Source of the DNA: Kordia sp039026955
GTDB lineage: Bacteria > Bacteroidota > Bacteroidia > Flavobacteriales > Flavobacteriaceae
Direction of reading: 5' to 3'
NCBI GenBank assembly: GCA_039026955.1
Contig: JBCCLH010000006.1
Location: 88,401-152,400 of the forward strand
Length of the DNA: 64,000 bases
The notes beneath the pieces were generated by a model. It did not search any database and was not told the DNA's origin. It saw only the letters and a list, made by a program, of their open reading frames with translations. Positions 31,870 through 41,975 of this stretch are shown one piece after another; positions within the stretch are counted from its first letter, which is position 1, and every line of letters begins with the position of its first letter. A program made the position numbers and the translations under genes.

Positions 31870-32814
31870 TTAAAATATTGCTCTTAATCCTATGCTAAAT
31901 GTTTGTCCAAGTCCTTGAAAGTTATGTCCTCTCACAAACTTAGAAAAAGATGTTTCCACGTTCAATACTTCTGTCAATTGGTATTTTCCTCCAAAACCAA
32001 ATAGTGTTCCATTTTGAGAAAAATTACCGCCTCCAGCAGATTGAGGGTTGTCTATTCCGATTAAAAAAGTTTGTTGCCCATTAATAAAAATCGTTGATTT
32101 TGGAGATGGAAAATAACTCAAGAAAGCCGTAAAAGGTAAAAACAAGCTATTCCCTGCAAATCTTTCACTTGAATTTTCGTCAGGAGCTACATTTTCTCTG
32201 GTATCTCCAAAATTAAATCTAAAATCTACTTCTGTAAATAACTGCCATTTGTCGCCTCCAAATGTTCTATCGTAGAAAAATCGAGTGTCCCACGCAAAAC
32301 TTCTTTGATCTAAAAATCCGCCTGGTTGATCTTTAAATACTGGAATAAAAAACGAAGAGGTTATGGAGAAATTCGCAATATTTTTAAAAGGTTGAAAACG
32401 AATAGAAGGGGCAATCGTTGCTAAACCTGATCTTCTATCATTTTCATTATCTTCAAAACGCAATACTTCCAAAGCGCCTTGTCCCGCTAAAGTATTGGAA
32501 CGAACTTGAAAAATTAATCCAACGTTCACACGACGATTTTCGCTAATTCCCGTATAGATTTCAGTAGTATTTGTGAAGAAAGTCTCTCTTGGAATCGTTA
32601 CGGAAGTACTTCCTTCATCGGTACGTTCGGTTTGTGTATAAATACTGTTGAAAAACTTGATATCCCATTGTCCTTTCTTTAATAATTTAGAAGGTGTAAA
32701 CTCCTGAATGTTGGTTAAATCATCTGTAGTATCATCATCTTGATCGTCTTGTGCAAATGAGAAGCTTACAAAAAATAGGGCAAATGCGGTTATGAGTAAA
32801 TTTTTAGTGTTCAT
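31870..32814 (-). CDS. outer-membrane beta-barrel protein (unknown transporter/porin type)
   Basis: A signal peptide (MNTKNLLITAFALFFVSFSFAQ) and an acidic QDDQDDDTTDD stretch precede a protein with alternating hydrophobic strands and a terminal Phe (IGLRAIF), as in 12-16-stranded barrels. No plug domain. Function unknown; single gene, 35 bp before the hydrolase operon on the same strand. Confidence 0.75.
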   Translation of the reverse strand: MNTKNLLITAFALFFVSFSFAQDDQDDDTTDDLTNIQEFTPSKLLKKGQWDIKFFNSIYTQTERTDEGSTSVTIPRETFFTNTTEIYTGISENRRVNVGLIFQVRSNTLAGQGALEVLRFEDNENDRRSGLATIAPSIRFQPFKNIANFSITSSFFIPVFKDQPGGFLDQRSFAWDTRFFYDRTFGGDKWQLFTEVDFRFNFGDTRENVAPDENSSERFAGNSLFLPFTAFLSYFPSPKSTIFINGQQTFLIGIDNPQSAGGGNFSQNGTLFGFGGKYQLTEVLNVETSFSKFVRGHNFQGLGQTFSIGLRAIF

Positions 32815-33067
32815 TTTTAATTTTATTTAGTATTGTAATTAGTTTTTTACTTGGGTGTTGGGTCTTTGGTTTTGGGTCTTTGTTGATTTGTTCGCTTCGC
32901 TTGTTTGTTTATTCGAAATATTCTCAACAACGCTTGAATTAACAACTTCATTTCTGATTTCAAATCGTCACTTCGAGTGATTTTCTGTCTTATTAAGCAA
33001 AGCGAGATAGATAGAAAATTGTATTGAGAAGTAATTCAAAATTCAACATTTAGCATTTAAAATTTCA

Positions 33068-33784
33068 TTATTTCGTTTTATTCAAATTCCAGTTATACGG
33101 ATAGTAGCTGATTTTTGATTTTGCTGCGATTTTTTCTTCTCTGTATTGATTGATAAAATCGATTTCATTTCCGTTCTGGGTAAAATCTTCTTTGTACCAT
33201 TTCATGATTTCAGAAAGTTGTACGCGTTTTTTACGCGAATTTACTTTGATAAACTCGTCACTGTTTAAAGCAATGCGTGTTTGTCTGTCTAACTGCGTAT
33301 CTAAAGTTGTAGGCATATACGCTTCTGAAATGATTGGAGGACAGCCTAAGCCTGCGCATACCAAGACAAAGTGAAAACGTGCATCATTGAACTGTCCGCG
33401 TAACAATTTGTGTTCTATATCATTTAAGGTGATTTTCTTTCCGCCTACCGAATGTTTTGTTTTGTCGAAGAAACCTTTGATATCTAAAGGTGATTTTACA
33501 GGATATTTTTGGATGATTCCTTTAATTACGGATAAATTGTAGATATTAATCCAAAAAGCTTGATAGGTATTTGCATCACTTTTATCGATAGTAATGTCAT
33601 TTGTTGAAGCTAAAATATTTTCGAGTTGTGCAGGATTCTTTTTGATCGCTTTGTAATTTACGCGTCCGTCTTTTACATATTCTTTTAAAAATGCGTCTGT
33701 ATCTTTAAAAAATGTCGCTGTATTTTGTGCGAATCCGAACGTAGTAAAACAAAGGACAATTAGTGTGATGATTTTATAATTCAT
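33068..33784 (-). CDS. DUF547 protein, exported
   Basis: The signal peptide MNYKIITLIVLCFTTFGFAQ begins at ATG 33784; the longer frame to 33904 adds an unlikely 40 residues. The DUF547 domain shows NTYQAFWINIYNLSVIKGI and FHFVLVCAGLGCPPI, with the conserved Cys pair. It is similar to the product at 20745-21632. It stands alone and diverges from the FAD oxidoreductase gene. Confidence 0.88.
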   Translation of the reverse strand: MNYKIITLIVLCFTTFGFAQNTATFFKDTDAFLKEYVKDGRVNYKAIKKNPAQLENILASTNDITIDKSDANTYQAFWINIYNLSVIKGIIQKYPVKSPLDIKGFFDKTKHSVGGKKITLNDIEHKLLRGQFNDARFHFVLVCAGLGCPPIISEAYMPTTLDTQLDRQTRIALNSDEFIKVNSRKKRVQLSEIMKWYKEDFTQNGNEIDFINQYREEKIAAKSKISYYPYNWNLNKTK

Positions 33785-34065
33785 AATAATTTTTTCAATA
33801 GAATTTTCAATTTGTAACGCTGGATAAGTCCACAAAAAAATTAAGAACTTACAAACTTTCTTGAAATTATTTCGATTTTGTATCAAATTGATTTTCAAGC
33901 GCAAAACAAGTAGTCAATTTGTAAAAAACCTTACATCAAAAATACAATTTAAATTGATTCTAAATTAATTATGATCTATAAGTTCTTAACTTTAGTAGCG
34001 ACTGAATGCTCGAATCAAAACATTTCTACAGTGTTAGGAATTATTTAAATCAACCAAAAACCCTC

Positions 34066-35412
34066 ATGGAGCACATTGTAATTATAGGTAATGGAATTTC
34101 TGGAGTCACGGCAGCCAGACACATTCGAAAGCTTTCTGACAAAAGAATCACCATTATTTCAGCTGAAACAGAATACTTTTTCTCGCGTACTGCACTGATG
34201 TATATTTACATGGGACACATGAAGTTTGAACATACACAACCGTATGAAAATTGGTTTTGGAAAAAGAATCGTATCGAACTGAAAAAAGGCTTTGTAAAAC
34301 AAGTGAAACCTTTTATTAAGGAATTGGTTTTTGCTGATGGAGATACTTTAAAATACGACAAACTGATTATCGCAACAGGTTCAAAACCAAATAAATTTGG
34401 ATGGCCAGGACAGGATTTGGATGGCGTGATGGGCATGTATCACAAACAAGATTTAGAAAATCTGGAAAAATACGCACCTAATAATAAGGTATGTAAACGC
34501 GCTGTGATTGTTGGTGGCGGACTTATAGGAATTGAATTGGCAGAAATGCTACAAAGTCGCAATATTCCTGTGACCTTTTTAGTGCGCGAAACTAGTTTTT
34601 GGAATGGTGTGTTGCCTGCGGGCGAATCGGCTATGATTAACGATCATATTAGAGAACATCATATTGACTTGCGTTTGGGCGTAAATCTGCAAGAAATCAA
34701 AGCAGATGAAAACGGAAAGGTAAAATCGATCATCATTCAAGAAACAGGCGAAGAAATTGAATGCACCGTGGTGGGACTCACTGCAGGAGTTTCCCCAAAT
34801 ATCGACTTTTTAAAAGGTTCCAAAATTAAACTTGGTCGTGGAGTGAAAGTAAATCGCAAATTGGAGACTAATATCCCAGATATTTACGCAATTGGCGATT
34901 GTGCCGAGCAATATGAAGCCATCGGAAACAGAAGACCCATTGAAGCAGTTTGGTATACAGGTCGCATGATGGGCGAAACAGTTGCACAAACTATTTGTGG
35001 AAATCCGAAGGAATATCAACCAGGACATTGGTTCAACTCAGCTAAATTTTTAGATATAGAATATCAAACCTATGGTTGGGTTTTTGGCGAACGTGGACGA
35101 CCAGAATATGAAGAGCATTTTCATTGGAAACATCCAAAGAAACATATTTGTATTACCATTGCGTTTCATAAAGACACCAAACTTTTTTTAGGAATCAATA
35201 CGTTCGGAATTCGCATGCGTCATCATGCATTTGATAAATGGTTAACTGAAAAACGTTCTGTAGAATATGTATTGGCACATTTAGCCGATGCCAATTTTGA
35301 TCCTGAATTTTATAAGCTACATGAAAAAACCATTGTAGCGCAGTTCAATCAAGAAAACAATACAGACATTAAACTGAAAAAGAGAAGCTGGAAACGTATT
35401 TTCAGTTACTAA
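34066..35412 (+). CDS. FAD/NAD(P)-dependent oxidoreductase (pyridine nucleotide-disulphide family)
   Basis: It has two Rossmann motifs, VIIGNGISGVTAARHI (FAD) near the N-terminus and VIVGGGLIGIELAEML (NADH) near residue 145, and the ATG motif YAIGDCAEQ. There is no CxxxxC redox pair at the usual site, so it is nitrite-reductase/ferredoxin-reductase-like. A C-terminal extension of about 130 residues is specific. Only 24 bp separate it from the membrane [4Fe-4S] protein, so electron transfer between them is likely. ATG 34066 is preferred over 34006. Confidence 0.85.
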   Translation: MEHIVIIGNGISGVTAARHIRKLSDKRITIISAETEYFFSRTALMYIYMGHMKFEHTQPYENWFWKKNRIELKKGFVKQVKPFIKELVFADGDTLKYDKLIIATGSKPNKFGWPGQDLDGVMGMYHKQDLENLEKYAPNNKVCKRAVIVGGGLIGIELAEMLQSRNIPVTFLVRETSFWNGVLPAGESAMINDHIREHHIDLRLGVNLQEIKADENGKVKSIIIQETGEEIECTVVGLTAGVSPNIDFLKGSKIKLGRGVKVNRKLETNIPDIYAIGDCAEQYEAIGNRRPIEAVWYTGRMMGETVAQTICGNPKEYQPGHWFNSAKFLDIEYQTYGWVFGERGRPEYEEHFHWKHPKKHICITIAFHKDTKLFLGINTFGIRMRHHAFDKWLTEKRSVEYVLAHLADANFDPEFYKLHEKTIVAQFNQENNTDIKLKKRSWKRIFSY

Positions 35413-35436
35413 TCATCACACCTTAAAAAAGATATT

Positions 35437-37389
35437 ATGAAATTCATTCGAATTGCAGGACTCTATATATTTATTGCTTCCGTAGTGTTGTTTAGTGCAA
35501 CAGTTTTTATGGGAACGTATACCTTGTCGGAAGCGTCTATCAATAAATCATTTAGTGGTAAAAAAGCGAGAGTTACAGAAACGTTTGCAGCAGTTGCCAA
35601 AGAAAATGGTGTTTTAGACAAAACATATTACAGTCAATTTACATTTATGAACGATGTAAAAGGATTGTTTGACAAGCACAACAAGCGTGTCGCTGATGCG
35701 GTAGCAGAAGAAACAGGAATTTCAGCAACTGAAACCGATAAAATCATTACCGAAGCTTCCAAAAGCGGATCGGTAGTGTACACAAAAGAACTCCTACAAA
35801 GCATTTTACCAGAAGCAAAAGTCAATCTACTTGATGGCGCTACCAATTGGATGTATAGTCCAGGGAAAACCTACGACAATGCAGATGCCTTTAAAAACGA
35901 TTTGACCAATAAAATCAATGAAATTAATCGCAGTCAAGCAGGTGAATTTTTGTTATACGACAACAAATACTCACGTTTTGACATTACTGAACGTGCTGCC
36001 ACAGGAATTATCGCCGATAACAAAGCATTATTTTTGTTCTTAACATTCGGCTTGGGAATTATTGGTTCGTTGATGTTTATCATTTCTGGATTGTTCCTAA
36101 AACCAATTCCAGGCATCAAAAACAACGGAATTTATCTCAATAATGCTACCAATCGCGGTTGGGTTGGAATTGTGGTGTTTGGATTCTTAGTAGCGTTTTA
36201 TGTGTTGCTATACTTTCATCCATATATCATCGCCAATTGGACAAATATTGTTGATCCGCTGAAAAGCGTTTTCATTGAAAATGGCTCTGCTTCCCAATGG
36301 TTTTTATATGGAATATTATATTGTGTCTCTATGATTGTGATGGGAATTCGCATGTTTATCAAATACCGTCACAACCAATACCAAATGGTACGAACGGCAA
36401 GTGTATTATTCTTCCAAATCGTTTTTGCCTTTTTATTAGTTGAGATATTGCCTTTGTTTGATTTGCCAGGAGTCGATTTAAAGAATGCTTGGCCATTAGA
36501 CTATAACTTTTTGACCGATTGGAATGTGAAAAATTATTTAGCAGCAGGACACTTAGGAAAGTTTATGTTCTTTTGGGGATTCATTCTTTCGATTGTTATT
36601 GTTCCAACCTTAGTATACTTTTATGGAAAACGTTGGTATTGTTCATGGGTTTGTGGTTGTGGTGGATTGGCAGAAACATTGGGAGATCCATACCGTCAAC
36701 TATCTGATAAGCGTTTAATTGCGTGGAAAATTGAAAGATGGACTATTTATCCAATTTTAGTATTTGCAACAATCATGACTGTTGTGGTAGGATACAATAC
36801 ATATCATATTGTCGTAACTCCAGAAGTTGCCAACGATCATACATTTTTAGGAATCAATGCCTATAAAATCAACGAATGGTATGGATTCTTAATCGGATCT
36901 ATCTTTGCAGGTGTGATTGGTACAGGATTCTATCCAATTCTCGGAAACAGAAGTTGGTGTCGTTTTGGTTGTCCTTTGGCAGCATATATGGGAATTGTAC
37001 AACGTTTCAAGTCGAAATTCAGAATTACTACTAACGGCGGACAATGTATTTCATGCGGGAACTGTTCAACGTATTGCGAGCAAGGAATTGATGTACGTTC
37101 GTATGCACAAAAAGGACAAAATATTGTGCGTTCTTCCTGTGTAGGTTGTGGAATCTGTAGTGCAGTCTGTCCCAGAGGCGTTTTAAAACTAGAAAACGGT
37201 CCAGATGATGGTGCTACGCGTTATGAAGCACCAGAAGTAATCTTAGGAAATAACATCAATCTATTTGATATTGTTAATGAAAATAACAACAAATCAGCGC
37301 TTTATCAAGTTCCTGAAGTAATGTTAGAAGGAAAAGTAGATTTATTCGAAATGATGAAAGACGATGATACAGAAGATTATTCATCCTAA
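35437..37389 (+). CDS. membrane 4Fe-4S protein, NapH/CcoG-like
   Basis: At 650 aa it has an N-terminal signal/anchor, an exported-looking segment (35-190), then about six membrane helices (190-500). NapH-type CSWVCGCGGLAETLGDP and CRFGCPLAAYMG motifs follow. The C-terminal ferredoxin domain has two clusters, CISCGNCSTYC and CVGCGICSAVCP. A tail with repeated EAPEVILG and QVPEVMLEG units is unusual. It may link quinones to the FAD oxidoreductase encoded upstream. Confidence 0.87.
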   Translation: MKFIRIAGLYIFIASVVLFSATVFMGTYTLSEASINKSFSGKKARVTETFAAVAKENGVLDKTYYSQFTFMNDVKGLFDKHNKRVADAVAEETGISATETDKIITEASKSGSVVYTKELLQSILPEAKVNLLDGATNWMYSPGKTYDNADAFKNDLTNKINEINRSQAGEFLLYDNKYSRFDITERAATGIIADNKALFLFLTFGLGIIGSLMFIISGLFLKPIPGIKNNGIYLNNATNRGWVGIVVFGFLVAFYVLLYFHPYIIANWTNIVDPLKSVFIENGSASQWFLYGILYCVSMIVMGIRMFIKYRHNQYQMVRTASVLFFQIVFAFLLVEILPLFDLPGVDLKNAWPLDYNFLTDWNVKNYLAAGHLGKFMFFWGFILSIVIVPTLVYFYGKRWYCSWVCGCGGLAETLGDPYRQLSDKRLIAWKIERWTIYPILVFATIMTVVVGYNTYHIVVTPEVANDHTFLGINAYKINEWYGFLIGSIFAGVIGTGFYPILGNRSWCRFGCPLAAYMGIVQRFKSKFRITTNGGQCISCGNCSTYCEQGIDVRSYAQKGQNIVRSSCVGCGICSAVCPRGVLKLENGPDDGATRYEAPEVILGNNINLFDIVNENNNKSALYQVPEVMLEGKVDLFEMMKDDDTEDYSS

Positions 37390-37554
37390 AATGTACTAAT
37401 CTGGAAATCAATCTGAGTACTACATCTCGCTTTTGTTACACAATCCCAATACAACATTACAAATTTCAATAGCACTTCAGTGTAAGTTTACATGATTTTT
37501 GAAGACCATTATAGCAAATAACTTATTTACAGACGAATGTAATCCAATAAAATC

Positions 37555-38031
37555 ATGAGACATCTACACTTCATTATATATTTTTGTGTCATATGCAGCG
37601 TAAGTGCGCAAAAAGAATATCAGAAAACCTATTATGATAATGGACAAATGAAAGCGGAAGGCTGGCTAAAAGATGGAGAAAAAACCAAATACTGGAAATT
37701 CTATCACGAAAATGGTGCGCTGTTCAAACAAGGGCGCTACAAAAATGGGAAACCCGTAAAATATTGGTACTTTTATCGCGAAAATGGCACCAAGCAAAGT
37801 GAAGGTCATTATGTAAATGGACAAAAATGTAAGTGGTGGCTTTTTTATGATGAAGATGAAAAAATAAATCATAAGTGTCAGCTAAAAAATAATCAGAAAG
37901 ATGGCTATTGCTTGCGTTATGAAAATGAAAAGTTGATTCGTGCCGAAAAATATGAAAACGGTAAAAAAGTAGGCGAATGGACCGATGAAAAGAGTTTTAG
38001 ACGTGATAATAATGTGTGGGATTTGAGATGA
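37555..38031 (+). CDS. MORN-repeat-like exported protein
   Basis: A short signal peptide (to SVSAQ) precedes four to five tandem units of the form YxNGxxKxxGxWxxxGKxxxxWxFYxENG, as in the toxin-antitoxin-type/MORN variant repeats of Bacteroidota. It lies 165 bp after the ferredoxin gene. Function unknown, possibly a surface protein. Confidence 0.85.
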   Translation: MRHLHFIIYFCVICSVSAQKEYQKTYYDNGQMKAEGWLKDGEKTKYWKFYHENGALFKQGRYKNGKPVKYWYFYRENGTKQSEGHYVNGQKCKWWLFYDEDEKINHKCQLKNNQKDGYCLRYENEKLIRAEKYENGKKVGEWTDEKSFRRDNNVWDLR

Positions 38032-38293
38032 TTTTTTAGGTGTTAGGTTTTTGGTCTTGGGTTTTAGTAAATTTCAAATCAAAATGTTGCTGCTTTGAAA
38101 CCTAAACTACTCAACTTATAAACTCATGAACTAAAAAATCGACACTTCGACAGGCTCAGTGTCCCTAAATAGCGAATAAAAAGAAACAAATTAACAAATC
38201 CACAAACGCCAAAAAACAAAAAGCGAAGCAAACAAATAAACGAATCCACAAAAAGCGCAAGCGACCCAACACCAAATACCCAACACCCAACAA

Positions 38294-38980
38294 ATGCTCA
38301 TAAAAGTCATCATTCCTGCATATAATGAAGAAGATTCTATTGCGAATGTCATTCAGGAAATCCCCAAAAATGTCTCTGAGGTTATTGTAGTTAGTAATAA
38401 TTCTACCGACAATACCGAAGCAAATGCCGCTGCAGCTGGGGCAACCGTGCTCAAAGAACCGCAAAAAGGGTATGGTTACGCATGCTTAAAAGGCATGGAA
38501 TACATTGCTAATCAAGACGAAAAGCCAAACATTCTTGTATTTTTAGACGGTGATTATTCGGATTATCCTGAAGAATTGACTAAAATTGTGGCACCAATAA
38601 TAGAAAAAGACATTGATTTTGTGATAGGCGCGCGTGTAAAATCGCTTCGTGAGCAAGGTTCTATGACACCTCAGCAAGTGTTTGGAAACTGGCTAGCCAC
38701 CTTTTTGATGAAGTTAATTTTTAGAGCGCGATTTACAGATTTGGGACCTTTTCGAGCAATTAAGTACGAAAAGTTGCTGAATTTAAATATGGAAGATAAA
38801 ACCTATGGTTGGACCGTGGAGATGCAACTCAAAGCATTAAAGCAAAAACTGACGTACGTAGAAGTTCCTGTACGCTATAAAAAGAGAATTGGTGTCTCAA
38901 AAGTTTCAGGAACCGTAAAAGGTACTATATTTGCTGGCGTGAAAATTTTAGGTTGGATTTTTAAATATAGTTTTAAATAG
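38294..38980 (+). CDS. GT2 glycosyltransferase, dolichyl-phosphate-mannose-synthase-like
   Basis: The GT2 start IKVIIPAYNEEDSIANVI, VVSNNSTDNT and the DGDYSDYPEE motif (DxD) are present. The end KVSGTVKGTIFAGVKILGWIFKY is amphipathic and could sit at the membrane. It probably makes a polyprenyl-phosphate sugar or adds to a lipid glycan. It is immediately followed (no gap) by the next GT2 gene. Confidence 0.88.
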   Translation: MLIKVIIPAYNEEDSIANVIQEIPKNVSEVIVVSNNSTDNTEANAAAAGATVLKEPQKGYGYACLKGMEYIANQDEKPNILVFLDGDYSDYPEELTKIVAPIIEKDIDFVIGARVKSLREQGSMTPQQVFGNWLATFLMKLIFRARFTDLGPFRAIKYEKLLNLNMEDKTYGWTVEMQLKALKQKLTYVEVPVRYKKRIGVSKVSGTVKGTIFAGVKILGWIFKYSFK

Positions 38981-40486
38981 ATGGGATTTGATGCAGAATT
39001 TTTCAAACTAGCACTGTCGTTTGTCGTGATGACAATTTACGGTATTGCCTTGATTTTGATTTTAATGTACAGCTTGGCTCAATTAAACTTATTGATCAAT
39101 TACCTACGATCAAAAAAGAAGGAAGACAACGCGCCACGATTCGATTTGAACAATCCTGATGAAGTGCCCTTTGTAACGATTCAGCTTCCGGTGTACAACG
39201 AATTGTATGTGATGGAACGCTTGCTGGACAATATCGCACTAATCGATTATCCAAAAGACAAACTAGAAATTCAAGTCCTAGATGATTCTACTGATGAATC
39301 TGTTATTTCTACCGCAGAAAAAATTGAAGAACTTCAAAAACTAGGTTTAGATATTGCCCACATCCGCCGTGAAGATAGAACAGGCTTTAAGGCTGGCGCA
39401 CTCAAAGAAGGGTTGATTGATGCCAAAGGAGAATTCATCGCGATTTTTGATGCCGATTTCCTTCCGAAGAAAGACTGGCTCAAACAGACAATTCCTTTCT
39501 TTAAAGACGAAAAAATTGGCGTAGTTCAAACGCGTTGGGGACATATCAACCGTGATTATTCACTGTTGACAAAGATTCAAGCATTCGCGCTCGACGCACA
39601 TTTTACACTCGAACAAGTCGGACGAAATTCCAAAGGACATTTTATCAACTTTAATGGAACTGCTGGAATTTGGCGTAAAACCTGCATCATCGATGCTGGA
39701 AACTGGGAAGGTGACACACTGACTGAAGATCTAGATTTAAGTTACCGTGCACAGTTGAAAAACTGGAAATTCAAGTATTTAGAAGATGTAGAAACACCTG
39801 CCGAATTGCCTGTGGTGATTAGTGCAGCGCGCTCGCAACAATTCCGTTGGAACAAAGGCGGCGCCGAGAATTTCCGCAAAATGGTCAAACGTGTGGTGTT
39901 CTGCAAAAATATATCCTTCAAAACCAAAGTCCACGGCATTTTACACTTGCTCAACAGTACCATGTTTTTAAACGTATTAATTGTCGGTGTACTCAGTATT
40001 CCGATGTTATACATCAAAAACACCTACGGACATTTAGAAATTTATTTCACGATTTCGAGTTTCTTTATTTTGAGTACGATCATCTTTTTTATCTGCTTCT
40101 GGTTTCCGTTTAAACGCGTACAAGGTGGCGGATTTTTAAAATTTATCGAATACATTCAGATGTTTTTCACCTTTTTCTCCGTCGCGATGGGATTCTCAGT
40201 TCACAATTCAGTTGCAGTTTTAGAAGGTCATATGGGAAAACGCAGTGAGTTTGTGCGTACGCCAAAATTCAACATTAAAAGCTTGAAAGATTCATGGAAA
40301 AATAACAAATATATCCGTAAAAAAGTCTCAGGAAATACTATTATTGAAGCATTGTTGATGATTTATTTCTTGTTCGGAATGTACAGTGCGTATCCATTAA
40401 ATGACTTCGGATTATTTCCGTTTCACTTGATGCTTTTCTTAGGTTTTGCCTTTGTATTCTTTAATTCCATTCGTTCCAAAGTGTGA
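38981..40486 (+). CDS. membrane GT2 glycosyltransferase (cellulose-synthase-like, N-acyl/ceramide type)
   Basis: Two N- and several C-terminal membrane segments flank a GT2 domain with VLDDSTDES, FDADFLPKKD, TEDLDLSYRA and QQFRWNKG (QxxRW). This is the processive-type motif set. Such proteins synthesise polysaccharides or glycolipids. It starts at the stop codon of the previous gene and overlaps the following GT-C gene by 4 bp. Confidence 0.88.
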   Translation: MGFDAEFFKLALSFVVMTIYGIALILILMYSLAQLNLLINYLRSKKKEDNAPRFDLNNPDEVPFVTIQLPVYNELYVMERLLDNIALIDYPKDKLEIQVLDDSTDESVISTAEKIEELQKLGLDIAHIRREDRTGFKAGALKEGLIDAKGEFIAIFDADFLPKKDWLKQTIPFFKDEKIGVVQTRWGHINRDYSLLTKIQAFALDAHFTLEQVGRNSKGHFINFNGTAGIWRKTCIIDAGNWEGDTLTEDLDLSYRAQLKNWKFKYLEDVETPAELPVVISAARSQQFRWNKGGAENFRKMVKRVVFCKNISFKTKVHGILHLLNSTMFLNVLIVGVLSIPMLYIKNTYGHLEIYFTISSFFILSTIIFFICFWFPFKRVQGGGFLKFIEYIQMFFTFFSVAMGFSVHNSVAVLEGHMGKRSEFVRTPKFNIKSLKDSWKNNKYIRKKVSGNTIIEALLMIYFLFGMYSAYPLNDFGLFPFHLMLFLGFAFVFFNSIRSKV

Positions 40487-41883
40487 TCGCTTCCGAAGCG
40501 AAATACCGTAGTTTTTCTATTGTACTCGTACTACTTTGTACCTTTGTGTACTATTATATCGGCTATCCGTTGGTACGAACGGATGTTGCCATTTTAATCT
40601 CGCTTTACGCGGTAAGTTTTGCTTGTTTTTTTGGATTGATTCGATTTGAGAAAACTAATTTCTTTATCCTTGCGGGAATTGCCATACTATTCCGATTGGT
40701 TTTCGTGGGAAGCATTCCGAATTTGTCACAAGATTTTTATCGTTTTATTTGGGACGGACGCATGCTGGTTGAAGGCTGGAATCCGTATTTATATTTGCCA
40801 AACGATTTGATGGCTTCTGGAACCGCACCGATTGCGGAAGCGCAGGAATTGTTCAACGGGATGGGCAGTTTGAGTGCTTCGCATTATACCAATTATCCGC
40901 CGATCAATCAGTTGTGTTTTGCCATTGCAGGTTTGTTTGCGGGGAAAAGTATTTTGGGTTCTGTAATTGTCTTGCGAATTTTGATCATTCTCGCAGATAT
41001 TGGCACTTTGTATTTCGGAAAAAAACTTCTAGAGCGACTAGGCTTACCGATTCACCATATTTGGCTATACATTTTAAATCCTTTCATTATTATTGAACTT
41101 ACAGGAAATCTGCATTTTGAAGGTGTGATGATTTTCTTCTTAATTTGGAGTTTGTATTTGCTACACAAAGGTTCTTGGATTTGGGCTGCAATCTTGCTAG
41201 CGTGTTCGGTTTCCGTAAAATTGATTCCGCTAATTTTTCTTCCACTATTGTTTCAATGGTTTACCAAACACAAAGCTTCTGAATTGTCTAAAAAAAAGTT
41301 TCCAACCATCTGGAAAGGCGGATTACAATTGCTTGCTTTTTATGGAATTGTCATCGCAACGATTGTTGTGCTGTTTTTACCATTTCTATCAAAACAATTC
41401 ATTGACAACTATCAACAAACCGTTGGATTATGGTTTCAAAATTTTGAGTTCAATGCAAGTTTTTATTACATCGCTCGCTGGATTGGCTATGAAACCATTG
41501 GCTGGAATCTCATCAAAGATATTGGACGTGTCACACCAATCATCGTACTTATTTTTGTGACAGGAACGAGTCTTTTCAGGAATAATAAAGATTTTCAAAA
41601 AACCATCACAGCACTTTTATTTGGGCTTTCGTTTTACTTTTTCACTACTACCACTATGCATCCTTGGTATTTGGCTACTTTATTGATCTTAAGTGTTTTT
41701 ACACAGTATCGATTTACGATTGTTTGGTCGTTTATGATCATTTTTAGTTATACTGCGTATCGCAATGAAGGATACGCCGAAAATTTAGGTTTTGTAGCTT
41801 TCGAATACATTGTTGTCTATGGATTTTTGCTGTATGAGTTATTCTTTCGTAAAACACAAAAAGTGATTTTTCAAGCTAAATAA
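40483..41883 (+). CDS. GT-C-type multi-pass membrane glycosyltransferase (mannosyltransferase-like)
   Basis: About 11 membrane segments occur in 466 aa. An early loop, FRLVFVGSIPNLSQDFYRFIWDGRML (residues about 65-90), has acidic residues that match GT-C catalytic loops. NPFIIIELTGNLHFEGVMIF resembles the family's conserved Glu region. It starts with GTG overlapping the upstream stop (GTGTGA). It would add a polyprenyl-linked sugar, fitting the upstream DPM-like enzyme. Confidence 0.8.
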   Translation: MIASEAKYRSFSIVLVLLCTFVYYYIGYPLVRTDVAILISLYAVSFACFFGLIRFEKTNFFILAGIAILFRLVFVGSIPNLSQDFYRFIWDGRMLVEGWNPYLYLPNDLMASGTAPIAEAQELFNGMGSLSASHYTNYPPINQLCFAIAGLFAGKSILGSVIVLRILIILADIGTLYFGKKLLERLGLPIHHIWLYILNPFIIIELTGNLHFEGVMIFFLIWSLYLLHKGSWIWAAILLACSVSVKLIPLIFLPLLFQWFTKHKASELSKKKFPTIWKGGLQLLAFYGIVIATIVVLFLPFLSKQFIDNYQQTVGLWFQNFEFNASFYYIARWIGYETIGWNLIKDIGRVTPIIVLIFVTGTSLFRNNKDFQKTITALLFGLSFYFFTTTTMHPWYLATLLILSVFTQYRFTIVWSFMIIFSYTAYRNEGYAENLGFVAFEYIVVYGFLLYELFFRKTQKVIFQAK

Positions 41884-41975
41884 TCAGTCTCACTAACAGA
41901 TAATTCTCCCAGAAACGAATTATTTTTCCTCATTTTTCTGTATTTTTATAAGTATAACCAATTTATTAACTGATT

